From the NCBI RefSeq assembly GCF_039822265.1, contig NZ_JBAJEX010000008.1, positions 37,026 through 101,025 of the forward strand: a stretch of DNA of 64,000 nucleotides, in the 5' to 3' direction. Below the pieces are notes generated by a model. The model made no database searches. It was not told the DNA's origin and saw only the letters and a program-made list of their open reading frames with translations. Shown piece by piece: positions 47,275 to 57,665 of this stretch (position 1 is the stretch's first letter; every line of letters begins with the position of its first letter). A program made the translations under genes and the position numbers. This DNA comes from Thiobacter sp. AK1. GTDB lineage: Bacteria > Pseudomonadota > Gammaproteobacteria > Burkholderiales > Thiobacteraceae.

Positions 47275-48567
47275 TCACCACGTCTGTGGCGCCACGCTTT
47301 CGCTTGGACCCTCTTCCGCAAGCGCACCGGCCGCCGCCACGAGGGAGAATTCCTCGGGACGCGGGGTGAAGGCCGGATCTTCCCGCGGTGGGCGGAAGGC
47401 GCGGTCGATGAGGTAGCCGGCGTGGGCAAGATGCAAATCCTCCGGCACGCGCTGGCCATTGGTAAGAAAATGCACCGGCAGTTTGTGGCGGATGGCCACG
47501 TCGAGCACCGGTCCCAGACTCATGGCTTCATCCACTTTGGTGAGGATGCAGCCTGCCATGCCGTGGCCGCGGTAGGCCGTGACCACGTCATCCAGCGTGC
47601 TGCCGTGGGCGGTGGCGGACAACAGCAACAGACGTTTCACCTCGCGCCCATGGCCACACAGAAGGGCGATTTGCTGGGCGATGCGCCGGTCGCGCTGGCT
47701 CATGCCCACGGTGTCGATCAACACCAAATGGCGGTCGGCGAGATCGCTGAGCGTGAGATTGAGATCCGTCTCGTCCTTCACCGAGAACACGGGCACGTTG
47801 AGAATCTTGCCGTAGATGCGCAGCTGCTCATGGGCGCCGATGCGGTAGGTGTCGGTGGTAACCAGGGCCAGCCGCGACGGACCATGCTTGAGGGTGCAGC
47901 GCGCAGCGAGCTTGGCCACGGTGGTAGTCTTGCCTACGCCGGTGGGCCCCACCAGCGCAAATACGCCCCCTTGCTCGATGAGATCTTCGCCCGCGGACAC
48001 ACAGCGTAGGTTGCGCATCAGCGCCGCCTTGGCCCAGCGCAGGCCGCGCTCGAAATCAAGCTCGCGCGGCATCGCCTCCATGAGCTGACGCGCCAGAAGC
48101 GGGCTGAAGCCTGCGGCGAGCAGGCTACGCATCACTTCCAGCTTGAACGGCTCCCGCCCCTTGAGCTCATTCCAGGCGAAACCCGCGAGCTGCCCTTCCA
48201 GCATCATGCGGATGGTTTTCAACTCCTGCGCCAGACCTTGCATAAGCTCCGGGGCGATGGTGGCCGCGGGCGGCGTCGGCGTGGCTTGTGCTGCCGTAGC
48301 GGGTGCAGGCTCGCGGCCGGCAGGCCCGGCTCTGGGGGTGGAGGCCGGCACGGTGAGCCCTGGAATCTCGTGACGTGCGCTGACGGTGGTCCGCGCCGGC
48401 GGCACCGGGCCGGTGAGGGAGGCCACGTCCTCTTCCGCGACCGCCATGATCTCCACGCCGCCGGGAACGGGGCGGTTGCTCAGGATCAGGGCATCCGGAC
48501 CGAGGGCATCGCGTACCTGACGCAGCGCCTCGCGCGTGGTGGGCGCGGAGAATTTCTTGACGATCAT
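47275..48567 (-). CDS. flhF: Flagellar placement GTPase FlhF
   Basis: A 430-residue SRP-type GTPase that sets flagellum position. The basic N-terminus (MIVKKFSAPTTREALRQVRD) is typical; a Pro/Ala linker separates it from the NG domain. The G1 P-loop is LVGPTGVGKTTTVAKLAAR (about 205-221), with later motifs DTVGMSQRD and TKVDEAMSLGP. It starts inside the end of flhA (4-base overlap) and precedes flhG. Confidence 0.95.
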   Translation of the reverse strand: MIVKKFSAPTTREALRQVRDALGPDALILSNRPVPGGVEIMAVAEEDVASLTGPVPPARTTVSARHEIPGLTVPASTPRAGPAGREPAPATAAQATPTPPAATIAPELMQGLAQELKTIRMMLEGQLAGFAWNELKGREPFKLEVMRSLLAAGFSPLLARQLMEAMPRELDFERGLRWAKAALMRNLRCVSAGEDLIEQGGVFALVGPTGVGKTTTVAKLAARCTLKHGPSRLALVTTDTYRIGAHEQLRIYGKILNVPVFSVKDETDLNLTLSDLADRHLVLIDTVGMSQRDRRIAQQIALLCGHGREVKRLLLLSATAHGSTLDDVVTAYRGHGMAGCILTKVDEAMSLGPVLDVAIRHKLPVHFLTNGQRVPEDLHLAHAGYLIDRAFRPPREDPAFTPRPEEFSLVAAAGALAEEGPSESVAPQTW

Positions 48568-50648
48568 GCGCTAGCTCCCAAAACGGCGGTGACCTTCACG
48601 GTCTTGGTGTCGGGGATTTCGGCGTGGGACAGCACCTTGAGCTGGGGTGCCACGCGGCGCAGGAAGCGCGACAGCAGGGTGCGCAAAGGTGCGGGCACCA
48701 GTAGCACCGGCGGCAGCCCCTGCGCCTCCTGCTGCTGCACCACTTGGCGGGTCTGGGTGAGCAGGCGTTCCGCTAGTCCCGGCTCCAGCCCCGGTCCCTG
48801 GCCTTCGCCCACCTGCACCGCCTGCATGAGCAAATGCTCCAGATTGGGGTCGAGGGCGATCACCTTTAGCTCGTCGCTAGCGGGGAACAGACCATGCACG
48901 ATGGAGCGAGCAAGGGCGATGCGCACGGCGGCGGTGAGTTCTTCCGCGTTTTGGGTGCGCGTGGCATGGTCGGCCAGGGTGTCCAGAATGGTCTTCATGT
49001 CGCGAATGTGCACGCCTTCTTCCAGCAGGTTTTGCAGCACCTTTTGCAACAGGCTCAAGGAGATCAGCTTGGGCACGGTCTCTTCCACCAGCTTGGGCGA
49101 CTCCTTGGCGATGTGGTCGAGTAGTTGCTGAACTTCTTCTCGACCCAAAAGTTCGGCAGCGTGGCTCTGCATGATGTGGGAGAGATGGGTGGCGATCACC
49201 GTGCTGGCATCCACCACGGTATAGCCGTAGGTCTGGGCCTGCTCGCGCAGGCTGGCATCCACCCAGATGGCGGGCAGGCCGAAGGTGGGATCGCGCGTGG
49301 GCGTGCCTGGCAGGGTGCCCAGCACGCGCCCGGGATTGATGGCGAGATATTGGCCCACGAAGGCCTCACCCTTTCCCACTTCCACGCCTTTGAGGGTGAT
49401 GCGATAGGCATTGGGGCGCAACTCCAGGTTGTCGCGGATGTGCACCGCGGGCACCAGGAAACCCCAGTCCTGGGCGAATTTCTTGCGAATGCCACGGATG
49501 CGCCGCAGAAGCTCTCCATCCTGGCTGCGGTCCACCAGCGGAATCAGGCGGTAGCCCACTTCCAGTCCCAAGGTGTCCACGGGCTGCACGTCATCCCAGC
49601 TCACGTCCATTGTTTCCGGGGCGGGGGGTGGTGGCGCCTCTTCGGCACGCGCCGCTGCCGCTCGCTCGCGCTGGGTCAGGTACCAGGCCACGGCGCCCAG
49701 CGCCGCGGCCAAGAGCAGGAAGGCGACATGGGGCATGCCTGGAACGATGCCCAGGAAAGCCAGGATGGCGGCGGTGAGCATCAGGATCTGGGGACGCTGG
49801 AAAATCTGTTCCACCAGCTGCTCGCTCATATCCCTTTCTGCCGACACACGTGCCACGACGATGCCCGCCGCGGTGGAAATCACCAGCGCTGGGATCTGTG
49901 CCACTAGGCCGTCGCCGATGGTAAGCAGGGTGTAGTTGTTGGCGGCTTGGGCGAGCGACAGGTCATGCTGTAGCACGCCCACCAGCAGTCCCCCCACCAC
50001 GTTGATCACCATGATGATCACGCCGGCGATGGCATCGCCGCGCACGAATTTGCTGGCACCGTCCATGGCCCCGTAGAACTCCGCCTCGCGCGCCACTTCT
50101 GCGCGCCGGCGGCGGGCCTCGTCCTCACCGATGAGGCCGGTGTTGAGATCGGCATCGATGGCCATCTGCTTGCCGGGCATGGCATCCAGAGTGAAGCGGG
50201 CTGCCACTTCTGCGATGCGGCCTGCGCCCTTGGTGATGACCACGAAATTGATGATGACCAGGATGACGAATACCACCAGGCCGACTGTGTAGTTGCCGCC
50301 CACCAGGAAGTGGCCGAAGGCTTCGATCACCTTGCCTGCGGCATCCGCGCCGGTGTGGCCCTCGAGCAGGATCACGCGCGTCGAGGCCACGTTGAGCGAC
50401 AGGCGCAGCAGGGTGGTGAGCAGCAGCACCGTCGGGAATACCGAGAAATCGAGCGGCCGGGTGACGTACAGGCTGATGAGCAGCACGATCATCGCCAGCG
50501 CGATGTTGAACGTGAACAACACATCCAACAGAAACGGGGGCAGCGGCAGCACCATCATGGCCAGGATCATGACCACGAGGATGGGCCCGGCGAGACGGGT
50601 CAAGCTCATACCCTCCAACAGATCCAGCGTGCCGGCGCGGGCGTTCAC
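48564..50648 (-). CDS. flhA: Flagellar export gate protein FlhA
   Basis: A 694-residue export-gate protein with about eight N-terminal membrane helices and a large cytoplasmic domain. The FHIPEP signature region shows GNYTVGLVVFVILVIINFVV, ARFTLDAMPGKQMAIDADLN and GAMDGASKFVRGDAIAGVII. It starts at GTG 50648, overlapping the flhB stop by 4 bases. Length is normal. Confidence 0.97.
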   Translation of the reverse strand: MNARAGTLDLLEGMSLTRLAGPILVVMILAMMVLPLPPFLLDVLFTFNIALAMIVLLISLYVTRPLDFSVFPTVLLLTTLLRLSLNVASTRVILLEGHTGADAAGKVIEAFGHFLVGGNYTVGLVVFVILVIINFVVITKGAGRIAEVAARFTLDAMPGKQMAIDADLNTGLIGEDEARRRRAEVAREAEFYGAMDGASKFVRGDAIAGVIIMVINVVGGLLVGVLQHDLSLAQAANNYTLLTIGDGLVAQIPALVISTAAGIVVARVSAERDMSEQLVEQIFQRPQILMLTAAILAFLGIVPGMPHVAFLLLAAALGAVAWYLTQRERAAAARAEEAPPPPAPETMDVSWDDVQPVDTLGLEVGYRLIPLVDRSQDGELLRRIRGIRKKFAQDWGFLVPAVHIRDNLELRPNAYRITLKGVEVGKGEAFVGQYLAINPGRVLGTLPGTPTRDPTFGLPAIWVDASLREQAQTYGYTVVDASTVIATHLSHIMQSHAAELLGREEVQQLLDHIAKESPKLVEETVPKLISLSLLQKVLQNLLEEGVHIRDMKTILDTLADHATRTQNAEELTAAVRIALARSIVHGLFPASDELKVIALDPNLEHLLMQAVQVGEGQGPGLEPGLAERLLTQTRQVVQQQEAQGLPPVLLVPAPLRTLLSRFLRRVAPQLKVLSHAEIPDTKTVKVTAVLGASA

Positions 50649-51787
50649 GCGTGAGTCTCCTCAGCCCGCGAAAGGGGATCCATGTCGGGGGGCACTGGCA
50701 GGTCGCGTGGTGGCTCTGGTTTGGTCGCCGCCTGACGCAGCTGATAGACATAGGCGAGTACCTGCGCTACTGCGCTATAGAGCCGCTGCGGCACCTCGTC
50801 TCCCACGTCGGCGTGGCGGTAGAGGGCGCGCGCCAGGGCAGGCGCTTCCAGTACCGGCACGTGATGTTCCCGCGCCAGCTCCACGATGCGGCTGGCGAGC
50901 AGAGCCGCACCCTTGGCCACCACTTGGGGTGCGGCCATGCGTTTTTCCTCGTAGCGCAGGGCCACGGCGAAATGGGTGGGGTTGGTTACCACTACCTGCG
51001 CCTTGGGCACTTCGGCCATCATGCGCCGGCGCGCCGCTTCCCGCTGCATGGCGCGGATGCGGCTCTTGATCTGAGGGTCGCCTTCCGATTCCTTCACCTC
51101 CTGGCGCACCTCTTCCTTGGTCATGCGCAGGCCTCGGGCGTACTGCCAGAGCTGAAAAGGCACGTCCGCCACCACCAGGAACAAGAAGGCGCCGACGAGG
51201 ATCAAGGCGGTGGAAACGGTGAGCGATCCCAAGTGACGGATGGCCACCGGCAAGGGTTCGCCCGGCAGGGCGAAGAAGGCATCCAAGGACTGCCAGATCA
51301 CCCAGGCAGCCACTCCACCGATGAGCAGGCTCTTTACCACAGCCTTGAGAAGCTCTACCAACGCGTTCAGCGAGAACATGCGGCCCAGGCCGGCAAGGGG
51401 ATCAAGACGCGTGAAGTTTGGTGTCAGCGGCTTGAGAGTGAAGTTCCAGCCGGAAAGCAGCAGCGGGGCAAGGAAGCCGGCCAAGAGCAAGGCGCCCAGC
51501 AGGGGAAGGAAGGCCACCAGCACGTCCACGAACTGGCCGTAGAAACGCGCCAGCATGAGCCGGGAGTCGAGCACGGTCGCCCGATCCAGGGTGAAGCCTG
51601 CTTCCATCAGGTGGGAAAGTGTCCTCATGAAATGGTGGCCCATCAGCATGAGCACCCCCAGGGCGGTGAGCAGCTCCAGGAAGGTGGAGAGCTCCCGGGA
51701 ACGGACGACCTGGCCCTCCTCGCGCGCGCGCTGGATGCGTCTAGCGGTCGCGGCTTCGGTCTTTTCTAGATCGCTGTCTTCGGCCAT
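50645..51787 (-). CDS. flhB: Flagellar export switch protein FlhB
   Basis: A 380-residue export component that switches substrate class after hook completion. The N-terminus is charged (EDSDLEKTEAATARRIQRAR), four membrane helices follow, and the autocleavage site NPTH lies at residues 269-272 in VVVTNPTHFAVALRYEE. It is the first gene of flhB-flhA-flhF-flhG-fliA-motC-motD. No confident sigma54 site was seen upstream; a TTGTGT-N15-TACACT is a weak sigma70 candidate. Confidence 0.96.
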   Translation of the reverse strand: MAEDSDLEKTEAATARRIQRAREEGQVVRSRELSTFLELLTALGVLMLMGHHFMRTLSHLMEAGFTLDRATVLDSRLMLARFYGQFVDVLVAFLPLLGALLLAGFLAPLLLSGWNFTLKPLTPNFTRLDPLAGLGRMFSLNALVELLKAVVKSLLIGGVAAWVIWQSLDAFFALPGEPLPVAIRHLGSLTVSTALILVGAFLFLVVADVPFQLWQYARGLRMTKEEVRQEVKESEGDPQIKSRIRAMQREAARRRMMAEVPKAQVVVTNPTHFAVALRYEEKRMAAPQVVAKGAALLASRIVELAREHHVPVLEAPALARALYRHADVGDEVPQRLYSAVAQVLAYVYQLRQAATKPEPPRDLPVPPDMDPLSRAEETHA

Positions 51788-51922
51788 CCCCGTCCCCCAA
51801 CGGAGCTATAGTGTATCACCTGGGGGAAAAACACAAGATATTGTGGTCTGGTGGGGGTAGCCCCCGGAGCGCGGCGGGGCCAGGAAGCGGTCGGAAAAAG
51901 GCCAGAAGGGGAAAGGGGCGTC

Positions 51923-52117
51923 CTATTCGGCTTCTTCCAGCCAGGTCATCTGGATGGCTTCCAGGATTTTCTCGTTGGAGGCATTGGGGTCGTCGGCGAA
52001 GCCGGGCAGCTCCATCACCCAGCGGTGCAGGTCGGTGAAGCGCACGTATTGCGGGTCCACGTCCGGGTGGGTTTCCGCCAGGGCGATGGCGATGTCGCGC
52101 ACGTCGGTCCATTTCAT
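51923..52117 (-). CDS. iscX: Fe-S assembly protein IscX
   Basis: A 64-residue acidic protein ([20 protein letters not shown] start; [20 protein letters not shown]) of the IscX/YfhJ family, which binds IscS and iron and modulates sulfur transfer. It overlaps the end of fdx by 4 bases and is the last gene of the isc operon. Upstream frame extension exists but is not conserved. A GC palindrome (GGGGG-TAG-CCCCC near 51856) lies beyond it without a U-tract. Confidence 0.95.
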   Translation of the reverse strand: MKWTDVRDIAIALAETHPDVDPQYVRFTDLHRWVMELPGFADDPNASNEKILEAIQMTWLEEAE

Positions 52118-52455
52118 GAGCGGCCCTCCTTCACCATGTTGATGGAGTATTTTGGAATCTCGATGACCAGATCCTGGTTCATGATGATGGCCTGGCAGGA
52201 CAGGCGAGAAGTGGGCTCGAGCCCCCAGGCCTTGTCCAGCAGATCTTCTTCCTGCTCCTCGGGTGGAATCAGGGATTCGTAGCCCTCCCGCACAATCACG
52301 TGACAGGTGGTGCAAGCGCAGGATTTTTCGCAGGCATGCTCGATTTCGATGCCGTTTTCCAGCAGGGTGTCGCAAATGGTCTTGCCCGGCACGGCATCGA
52401 TGGCCGCGCCCTCGGGGCAGAGTTCCTCATGGGGAAGCACGATGAGTTGAGGCAT
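52114..52455 (-). CDS. fdx: [2Fe-2S] ferredoxin of the Isc system
   Basis: A 113-residue adrenodoxin-type ferredoxin that supplies electrons for Fe-S assembly. The cluster ligands are Cys42, Cys48, Cys51 ([13 protein letters not shown]) and Cys87 (SRLSCQAI), as in E. coli Fdx. An extra Cys46 lies in the loop. It is followed by iscX with a 4-base overlap and preceded by hscA. Confidence 0.97.
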   Translation of the reverse strand: MPQLIVLPHEELCPEGAAIDAVPGKTICDTLLENGIEIEHACEKSCACTTCHVIVREGYESLIPPEEQEEDLLDKAWGLEPTSRLSCQAIIMNQDLVIEIPKYSINMVKEGRS

Positions 52456-52481
52456 GGCCTGGACCAGGTGGAAATTGTGGG

Positions 52482-54344
52482 TTAACTCACGTCCGCCAGC
52501 TTCTGGCCCGCGAGCGCCTTGCGGATGGAGGCATCCATGCGTCGCGCCGCGAAGCCTTCGGTCGCCTTGTTGAGCGCTTCGATGGCGGACTTGATGGCGC
52601 GGTGGTCCTCGCCCTCCAGGGTGCGGCGCAGGCGTTCCATGGCCGCTTCGATTGCGGCGCGCTCCTGGTCGTTAAGAAGGGTGGCGCCATCTTCGGCAAG
52701 CGCCGATTGCACGGCTTCCAGGATGCGTTGGCCTTCCACTTGCTGCTCGCGCAAAGCTCGCACCAGCATATCATCCGAGGCGTGGTCGCGGGAAGCGGCA
52801 AGCATGCGCGCGATCTCCTCGTCAGAGAGACCGTAGGAGGGCTTGACTGTGATGGCAGCCTCGACTCCCGAGGTTTGCTCCCGCGCCGACACCGACAGCA
52901 GGCCGTCGGCGTCCACTTGGAAAGTGAGGCGCACCCGGGCCGCGCCCGCCACCATCGGCGGTATGCCACGCAGCTCGAAGCGGGCCAGCGACCGGCAATC
53001 GCTAACCAGTTCCCTCTCCCCTTGCACCACGTGGAAGCTCATGGCGGTCTGGCCGTCCTTGAAGGTGGTGAAGTCCTGGGCACGAGCGATGGGAATGGGC
53101 GAGTTGCGCGGGATGATTTTCTCCACCAGCCCGCCCATGGTTTCGATACCCAGAGACAGGGGGATCACGTCCAAGAGCAGCATGTCGTCGGCCTTGTTGC
53201 CGGCCAACACGTTGGCCTGGATGGCTGCACCCAGGGCGACCACCTTGTCCGGGTCCAGATTGTTGAGCGGTTCCTGGCCGAAGAATTCCGCCACGGCCCG
53301 CTGCACCGGGGGCATGCGCGTGGAGCCTCCCACCATGACCACGCCTTGCACGTCTTGCGGGGTGAGGCCGGCGTCGCGCAGGGCCTTGCGCACCGGCGTG
53401 ATGGTCTTCTGCACCAGACTGCGCGTGAGTTCGGCGAAGCGTGCGCTGCTGAGCACGAGATCCACTGTCTCGCCGGTGGAGAGCACGGCGGTGAAGCGGG
53501 TTTCCGGGTGAAAGGTGAGCTCCTCCTTCACCTCGCGGGCTTTGGTCATGAGCAGACGGTTGTCCTCGGCATTCAGTTGGGACAGGTTGGCCTGCTCCAG
53601 CACCCAGCAATAGATGCGCCGGTCGAAGTCGTCCCCGCCCAGGGCGGAATCACCAGCCGTGGCGAGCACTTCGAACACGCCCTTCTGGAGACGCAGGATG
53701 GAAATGTCGAAGGTGCCACCGCCCAGGTCATAGACTGCGTAGATGCCCTCCGACGCGTTGTCCAGGCCGTAGGCCACGGCCGCGGCGGTGGGTTCGTTGA
53801 GCAGGCGCAGCACGTTGAGCCCCGCGAGCCGCGCAGCATCCTTGGTGGCCTGGCGCTGGGCATCGTCGAAATAGGCGGGCACGGTGATCACCGCCCCGAC
53901 CAGTTCCCCGCCCAACGCCTTTTCCGCGCGCTGGCGCAGGACCTTGAGAATCTCTGCCGATACTTCCACTGGGCTTTTCACCCCAGCCACGGTGCGAAAC
54001 TGCACCATGCCCGGCGCATCGACGAACTGGTAGGGGAGTTCGTGGACATGCTCGATGTCCTTGAGACCGCGGCCCATGAAGCGCTTCACGGAGACGATGG
54101 TATTGCGGGGATCCAGGCACTGGTTGAGCTGAGCCTCGTAGCCCACCTGGGTGCGGCCCTCCGGCAGATAACGCACCACCGACGGCAGCAGGCTGCGTCC
54201 CTGCTCGTCGTTGAGCACCACGGCCAGGCCACTGCGCACCGTGGCCACCAGGGAATTGGTGGTGCCCAAGTCGATGCCAACTGCCAGCCTGTGCTGGTGG
54301 GGCGCGGTGCTCATGCCGGGTTCGGCGATCTGTAACAGTGCCAT
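52482..54344 (-). CDS. hscA: Fe-S chaperone HscA (Hsp70)
   Basis: A 620-residue Hsp70 specialised for IscU. The N-terminal ATPase domain has [39 protein letters not shown] and [14 protein letters not shown]; the C-terminal substrate domain is shorter than DnaK's and lacks the EEVD-type tail. It is cotranscribed with hscB (58-base gap) and fdx. Length is typical of HscA. Confidence 0.97.
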   Translation of the reverse strand: MALLQIAEPGMSTAPHQHRLAVGIDLGTTNSLVATVRSGLAVVLNDEQGRSLLPSVVRYLPEGRTQVGYEAQLNQCLDPRNTIVSVKRFMGRGLKDIEHVHELPYQFVDAPGMVQFRTVAGVKSPVEVSAEILKVLRQRAEKALGGELVGAVITVPAYFDDAQRQATKDAARLAGLNVLRLLNEPTAAAVAYGLDNASEGIYAVYDLGGGTFDISILRLQKGVFEVLATAGDSALGGDDFDRRIYCWVLEQANLSQLNAEDNRLLMTKAREVKEELTFHPETRFTAVLSTGETVDLVLSSARFAELTRSLVQKTITPVRKALRDAGLTPQDVQGVVMVGGSTRMPPVQRAVAEFFGQEPLNNLDPDKVVALGAAIQANVLAGNKADDMLLLDVIPLSLGIETMGGLVEKIIPRNSPIPIARAQDFTTFKDGQTAMSFHVVQGERELVSDCRSLARFELRGIPPMVAGAARVRLTFQVDADGLLSVSAREQTSGVEAAITVKPSYGLSDEEIARMLAASRDHASDDMLVRALREQQVEGQRILEAVQSALAEDGATLLNDQERAAIEAAMERLRRTLEGEDHRAIKSAIEALNKATEGFAARRMDASIRKALAGQKLADVS

Positions 54345-54402
54345 GGTATTCCTGTCTGGGTGGAAAGGTGGGGCCCGCTAGCGGGCCAGCTTAAAGAGGT
54401 GC

Positions 54403-54933
54403 TCAGCTTTCCAGGGCCTCGAGGGCGGTGTGGATCTCGTCCTTGAGTTTCTCGAAAAAACGCAGCTTGCGCACGGTGGCGGCGGCGGCGGGATAATCGT
54501 GCGTGACGTCGATCTGGCGTGCTAGCTCGTCCTCTAGCACGTGCATCTCTTTGCGCAGCTTGGTGGCCAGGTGATCGAGTTCGCCGATCTCGCCTGCCTC
54601 GCGCGCCTCGCCGATGGCCTCTCGCCATTCCATTTGCGCCATGAGGAAATCCGTCGGCATGGCGGTGTTGGTTTCCTCTGCCGTTTCCACGCCATTTAGC
54701 CGCAGCAGATAGCGTGCGCGCGAGACCGGGTCCTTGAGGGTGCGGTAGGCCTCGTTGACATGGGTGGCCCATTGCATGGACAGTCGCTTTTCCGCATCGG
54801 TGGCGTGGGCGAAGCGGTCCGGGTGGACCTGAGCCTGCAGGTCACGGAAGGCCTGCTCCAGGCGCCCGGCGTCGATGCCGAAAGCGGGCGTAAGGCCGAA
54901 TAGTTCAAAATGGTTGCGGGAGAAGTCGATCAT
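54403..54933 (-). CDS. hscB: Fe-S co-chaperone HscB
   Basis: A 176-residue J-protein that brings IscU to HscA. The J-domain has the HPD motif at residues 37-39 (QAQVHPDRFAHATDAEKR) and the C-terminal helical bundle binds IscU. ATG 54933 (MIDFSRNHFELFGLTPAF) is preferred over an in-frame TTG at 54948. A 67-base gap separates it from iscA. Confidence 0.95.
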   Translation of the reverse strand: MIDFSRNHFELFGLTPAFGIDAGRLEQAFRDLQAQVHPDRFAHATDAEKRLSMQWATHVNEAYRTLKDPVSRARYLLRLNGVETAEETNTAMPTDFLMAQMEWREAIGEAREAGEIGELDHLATKLRKEMHVLEDELARQIDVTHDYPAAAATVRKLRFFEKLKDEIHTALEALES

Positions 54934-55000
54934 CGGCTCTGGTTGCAAACCGCCTGCGGCGGGACAGCAGCCTCCTCATGGGCGTGGCGGCGCGCTCTCC

Positions 55001-55324
55001 TCATACATTGAACGATTCGCCGCAGCCGCAGGTATCCTTGACGTTAGGGTTGTTGAACTTGAACCCCTCGTTCAAACCCTCGCGCGCATAATCGAGTTCG
55101 GTGCCATCGAGATAGACCAGGCTTTTGGGGTCCACGAAGATCTTCACGCCGTGGCTTTCGAAGGCCTGATCCTCGGGCCGTTCCTCGTCTGCGAATTCCA
55201 GCACGTACGCAAGACCCGAGCAGCCAGTGGTGCGCACACCCAGACGCAGACCTACCCCCTTGCCCCGCTTGGCGAGAAAGTTCTTGACGTGAGTCGCTGC
55301 TTTTTCCGTCAACGTGATGGCCAT
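55001..55324 (-). CDS. iscA: Fe-S carrier IscA
   Basis: A 107-residue A-type carrier. The three conserved cysteines are Cys35 ([10 protein letters not shown]), Cys99 and Cys101 ([11 protein letters not shown]). The ATG at 55324 gives the canonical [13 protein letters not shown] start. It follows iscU after 20 bases. The frame is open upstream into iscU's antisense of reading, which is not coding. Confidence 0.97.
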   Translation of the reverse strand: MAITLTEKAATHVKNFLAKRGKGVGLRLGVRTTGCSGLAYVLEFADEERPEDQAFESHGVKIFVDPKSLVYLDGTELDYAREGLNEGFKFNNPNVKDTCGCGESFNV

Positions 55325-55344
55325 CCCTTGCCCCTCATCGCCAT

Positions 55345-55761
55345 TCACTTGGCCGCCGTTTCCGTGGTCGCCTCGGTATCCAGGCCGTGCTTTTTTTTGT
55401 AGTCCGCGACGGCTGCCTTGATGGCGTCCTCGGCCAAGATGGAACAATGGATCTTCACTGGCGGCAACGCCAGCTCCTCGGCGATTTGCGTGTTCTTGAT
55501 CTGCAGCGCCTGATCCAGGGTTTTGCCCTTCACCCACTCGGTGACCAGGGAGCTGGAGGCGATCGCCGAGCCGCAGCCGTAGGTCTTGAACTTGGCATCC
55601 TCGATGATGCCGTCCTTGTTGACCTTGATCTGCAGCTTCATGACGTCGCCGCAGGCCGGTGCCCCGACCATGCCGGTGCCGACGGACTCGTCGTCCTTGT
55701 TGAAAGACCCCACGTTGCGGGGATTTTCGTAGTGATCGAGAACCTTGTCGCTGTATGCCAT
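55345..55761 (-). CDS. iscU: Fe-S scaffold IscU
   Basis: A 138-residue scaffold. The ligands Cys37 (GAPACGDV, with Asp39), Cys63 ([11 protein letters not shown]), His105 and Cys106 are intact, and the HscA-recognition motif LPPVKIHCS is present. The C-terminal tail is Ala/Thr-rich ([11 protein letters not shown]). It starts 35 bases after the iscS stop. Confidence 0.98.
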   Translation of the reverse strand: MAYSDKVLDHYENPRNVGSFNKDDESVGTGMVGAPACGDVMKLQIKVNKDGIIEDAKFKTYGCGSAIASSSLVTEWVKGKTLDQALQIKNTQIAEELALPPVKIHCSILAEDAIKAAVADYKKKHGLDTEATTETAAK

Positions 55762-55796
55762 GACTTACTCCTTATCGAATGGACCCGTGGAAACGC

Positions 55797-57008
55797 TCAG
55801 TGAGCGGCCCACTGGATGGAATTGAGATCGATGCCTTCCTTGTACATTTCCCACAGCGGCGACAGCTCACGCAGCTTGGCGATCTTGCTCTTGACCAGAT
55901 CGATGGTGTAGTCGATCTCTTCCTCGGTGGTGAAACGGCCAATGGTAAACCGGATGGAACTGTGGGCCAGTTCGTCGCTACGGCCAAGGGACTTCAGCAC
56001 ATAGGACGGCTCCAGGCTCGCCGAGGTACAGGCGGAGCCGCTGGAGACGGCCACATCCTTAATCGCCATAATCAACGATTCGCCTTCCACATAGGCGAAG
56101 CTCACGTTCAGGTTATGGGGCACGCGTCGCTCCATGTCGCCATTGACATAGACCTCCTCGATTTCGCTTAAGCCTTTCCAGAGCTTGTCGCGCAGCATGC
56201 GGATGCGCTCGTTTTCCGTGGCCATCTCCGCTTGGGCGAGGGCGAAGGCCTCACCCATGCCGACGATCTGGTGCGTCGCCAAGGTGCCGGAGCGCAGGCC
56301 GCGCTCATGGCCGCCGCCGTGCATCTGCGCTTCCAGGCGCACGCGCGGCTTGCGACGCACGTAGAGCGCACCGATGCCTTTGGGGCCGTAGGTCTTGTGG
56401 GCGGAGAAGGACATCAGATCCACCTTGAGCTTGCCAAGGTCGATGGGCAGCTTGCCCGTGGCCTGCGCCGCATCCACGTGGAAGATCACGCCGCGGTCGC
56501 GCAGAATCTCGCCCAAGGCTTCGATGTCCTGGATTACGCCAATTTCGTTGTTCACGAACATCACCGAGGCGAGGATAGTGTCTGGGCGCAGCGCAGCCTG
56601 GAATTTCTCCAGATCCAAAAGTCCGTTGGGTTCGGGCGCGAGATAGGTCACCTCGAAGCCCTGGCGCTCCAGCTCGCGACAGGTGTCGAGCACGGCCTTG
56701 TGTTCCGTCTTCACGGTGACGATGTGCTTGCCCTTGCCCTTGTAGAAATGCGCCGCGCCCTTCAGGGCGAGATTGTTGGATTCGGTCGCGCCCGAGGTCC
56801 AGATGATTTCTTTGGGATCGGCATTGACCAGGGCCGCCACCTGTTCACGGGCGTGCTCCACGGCCTTTTCCGCTTCCCAGCCGAAGGCATGGGAGCGCGA
56901 GGCCGGATTGCCGAATTTCTCCGTGAGATAGGGAATCATCTTTTCCGCGACCCGAGGGTCCACCGGGGTGGTGGCCGAGTAGTCGAGATAGATCGGAAGT
57001 TTCAGCAT
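55797..57008 (-). CDS. iscS: Cysteine desulfurase IscS
   Basis: A 403-residue PLP enzyme that removes sulfur from cysteine. Lys205 ([14 protein letters not shown]) binds PLP and Cys327 ([17 protein letters not shown]) carries the persulfide. [20 protein letters not shown] is the canonical start. It supplies sulfur to IscU and to tRNA thiolation. It follows iscR after 45 bases. Confidence 0.98.
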   Translation of the reverse strand: MLKLPIYLDYSATTPVDPRVAEKMIPYLTEKFGNPASRSHAFGWEAEKAVEHAREQVAALVNADPKEIIWTSGATESNNLALKGAAHFYKGKGKHIVTVKTEHKAVLDTCRELERQGFEVTYLAPEPNGLLDLEKFQAALRPDTILASVMFVNNEIGVIQDIEALGEILRDRGVIFHVDAAQATGKLPIDLGKLKVDLMSFSAHKTYGPKGIGALYVRRKPRVRLEAQMHGGGHERGLRSGTLATHQIVGMGEAFALAQAEMATENERIRMLRDKLWKGLSEIEEVYVNGDMERRVPHNLNVSFAYVEGESLIMAIKDVAVSSGSACTSASLEPSYVLKSLGRSDELAHSSIRFTIGRFTTEEEIDYTIDLVKSKIAKLRELSPLWEMYKEGIDLNSIQWAAH

Positions 57009-57053
57009 CGGAATCGGTCCTTTCGTCTACGTCCATGCCTGCCGTCACCGGCT

Positions 57054-57527
57054 TTAGGCGACGGCCGCCTTGTTGTCGGAAGCCTCGCGCGAATCGCGCA
57101 CCACTGCCACCTTGGCGGCCTGGGCCTGCTGGGCTGCGACCAGGTCAGCTAGGGTCACCGACTCCAGATAGTCGTAGATGTGGCGGTTGAGGTTGGTCCA
57201 CAGCTCGTGGGTCATGCAGCGTTCGCCTTCCAGGCAGTCACCCAAGCCCCCGCACTGGGTGGCATCCACCGGCTCGTCCACGGCGCGGATGATATCCGCT
57301 ACCGACACGGCCGAGGTGGCCTTGGCCAGGGTATAACCGCCGCCCGGGCCGCGTACGCTGTCCACCAGGTTGTGGCGGCGCAGCTTGCCGAACAGCTGTT
57401 CCAGATAGGAGAGGGAGATTTTCTGGCGTTCACTGATGCCGGCCAGGGTGACGGGGCCGTTCCCGTCGCGCAGGGCGAGATCCAGCATGGCAGTGACCGC
57501 GAAGCGTCCTTTGGTTGTGAGTCTCAT
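57054..57527 (-). CDS. iscR: Fe-S-responsive regulator IscR
   Basis: A 157-residue Rrf2-family repressor. The winged-helix begins [20 protein letters not shown], with the recognition helix [20 protein letters not shown]. The [2Fe-2S] ligands Cys92, Cys98, Cys104 and His107 ([18 protein letters not shown]) are present. ATG 57527 was chosen because it begins the conserved domain. Holo-IscR is expected to repress its own operon through the box at 57641-57665. Confidence 0.96.
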   Translation of the reverse strand: MRLTTKGRFAVTAMLDLALRDGNGPVTLAGISERQKISLSYLEQLFGKLRRHNLVDSVRGPGGGYTLAKATSAVSVADIIRAVDEPVDATQCGGLGDCLEGERCMTHELWTNLNRHIYDYLESVTLADLVAAQQAQAAKVAVVRDSREASDNKAAVA

Positions 57528-57640
57528 GGCAATTTCCCCGGTTTGTCTGACATCGATGCCCCAATGGGGCGGCATCACGAAGGCCTGTCTGGGAACCACC
57601 ACCCGCGGGCGGGGCGCACCCAGTGCATCCTTAACCTACC

Positions 57641-57665
57641 GTACCCGAGCATTTTAGTCAACTAT
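57641..57665 (-). promoter_or_regulatory. IscR type-1-like box and promoter region of iscR
   Basis: Read on the minus strand, the site begins ATAGTTGACTAAAAT and ends CTCGGGTA, matching about 22 of 25 positions of the E. coli type-1 IscR consensus (ATASYYGACTRWWWYAGTCRRSTAT). A -35 hexamer TTGACT (57656-57661) lies inside it; a weak -10 (TAGGTT, 57633-57638) follows at 17 bases. The box overlaps the 3' end of cysE. Confidence 0.8.

Noticed and set aside
52602..54335. A 577-codon plus-strand open frame opposite hscA
   Set aside because: Antisense to a complete, conserved HscA; no ribosome site and no recognisable domain.
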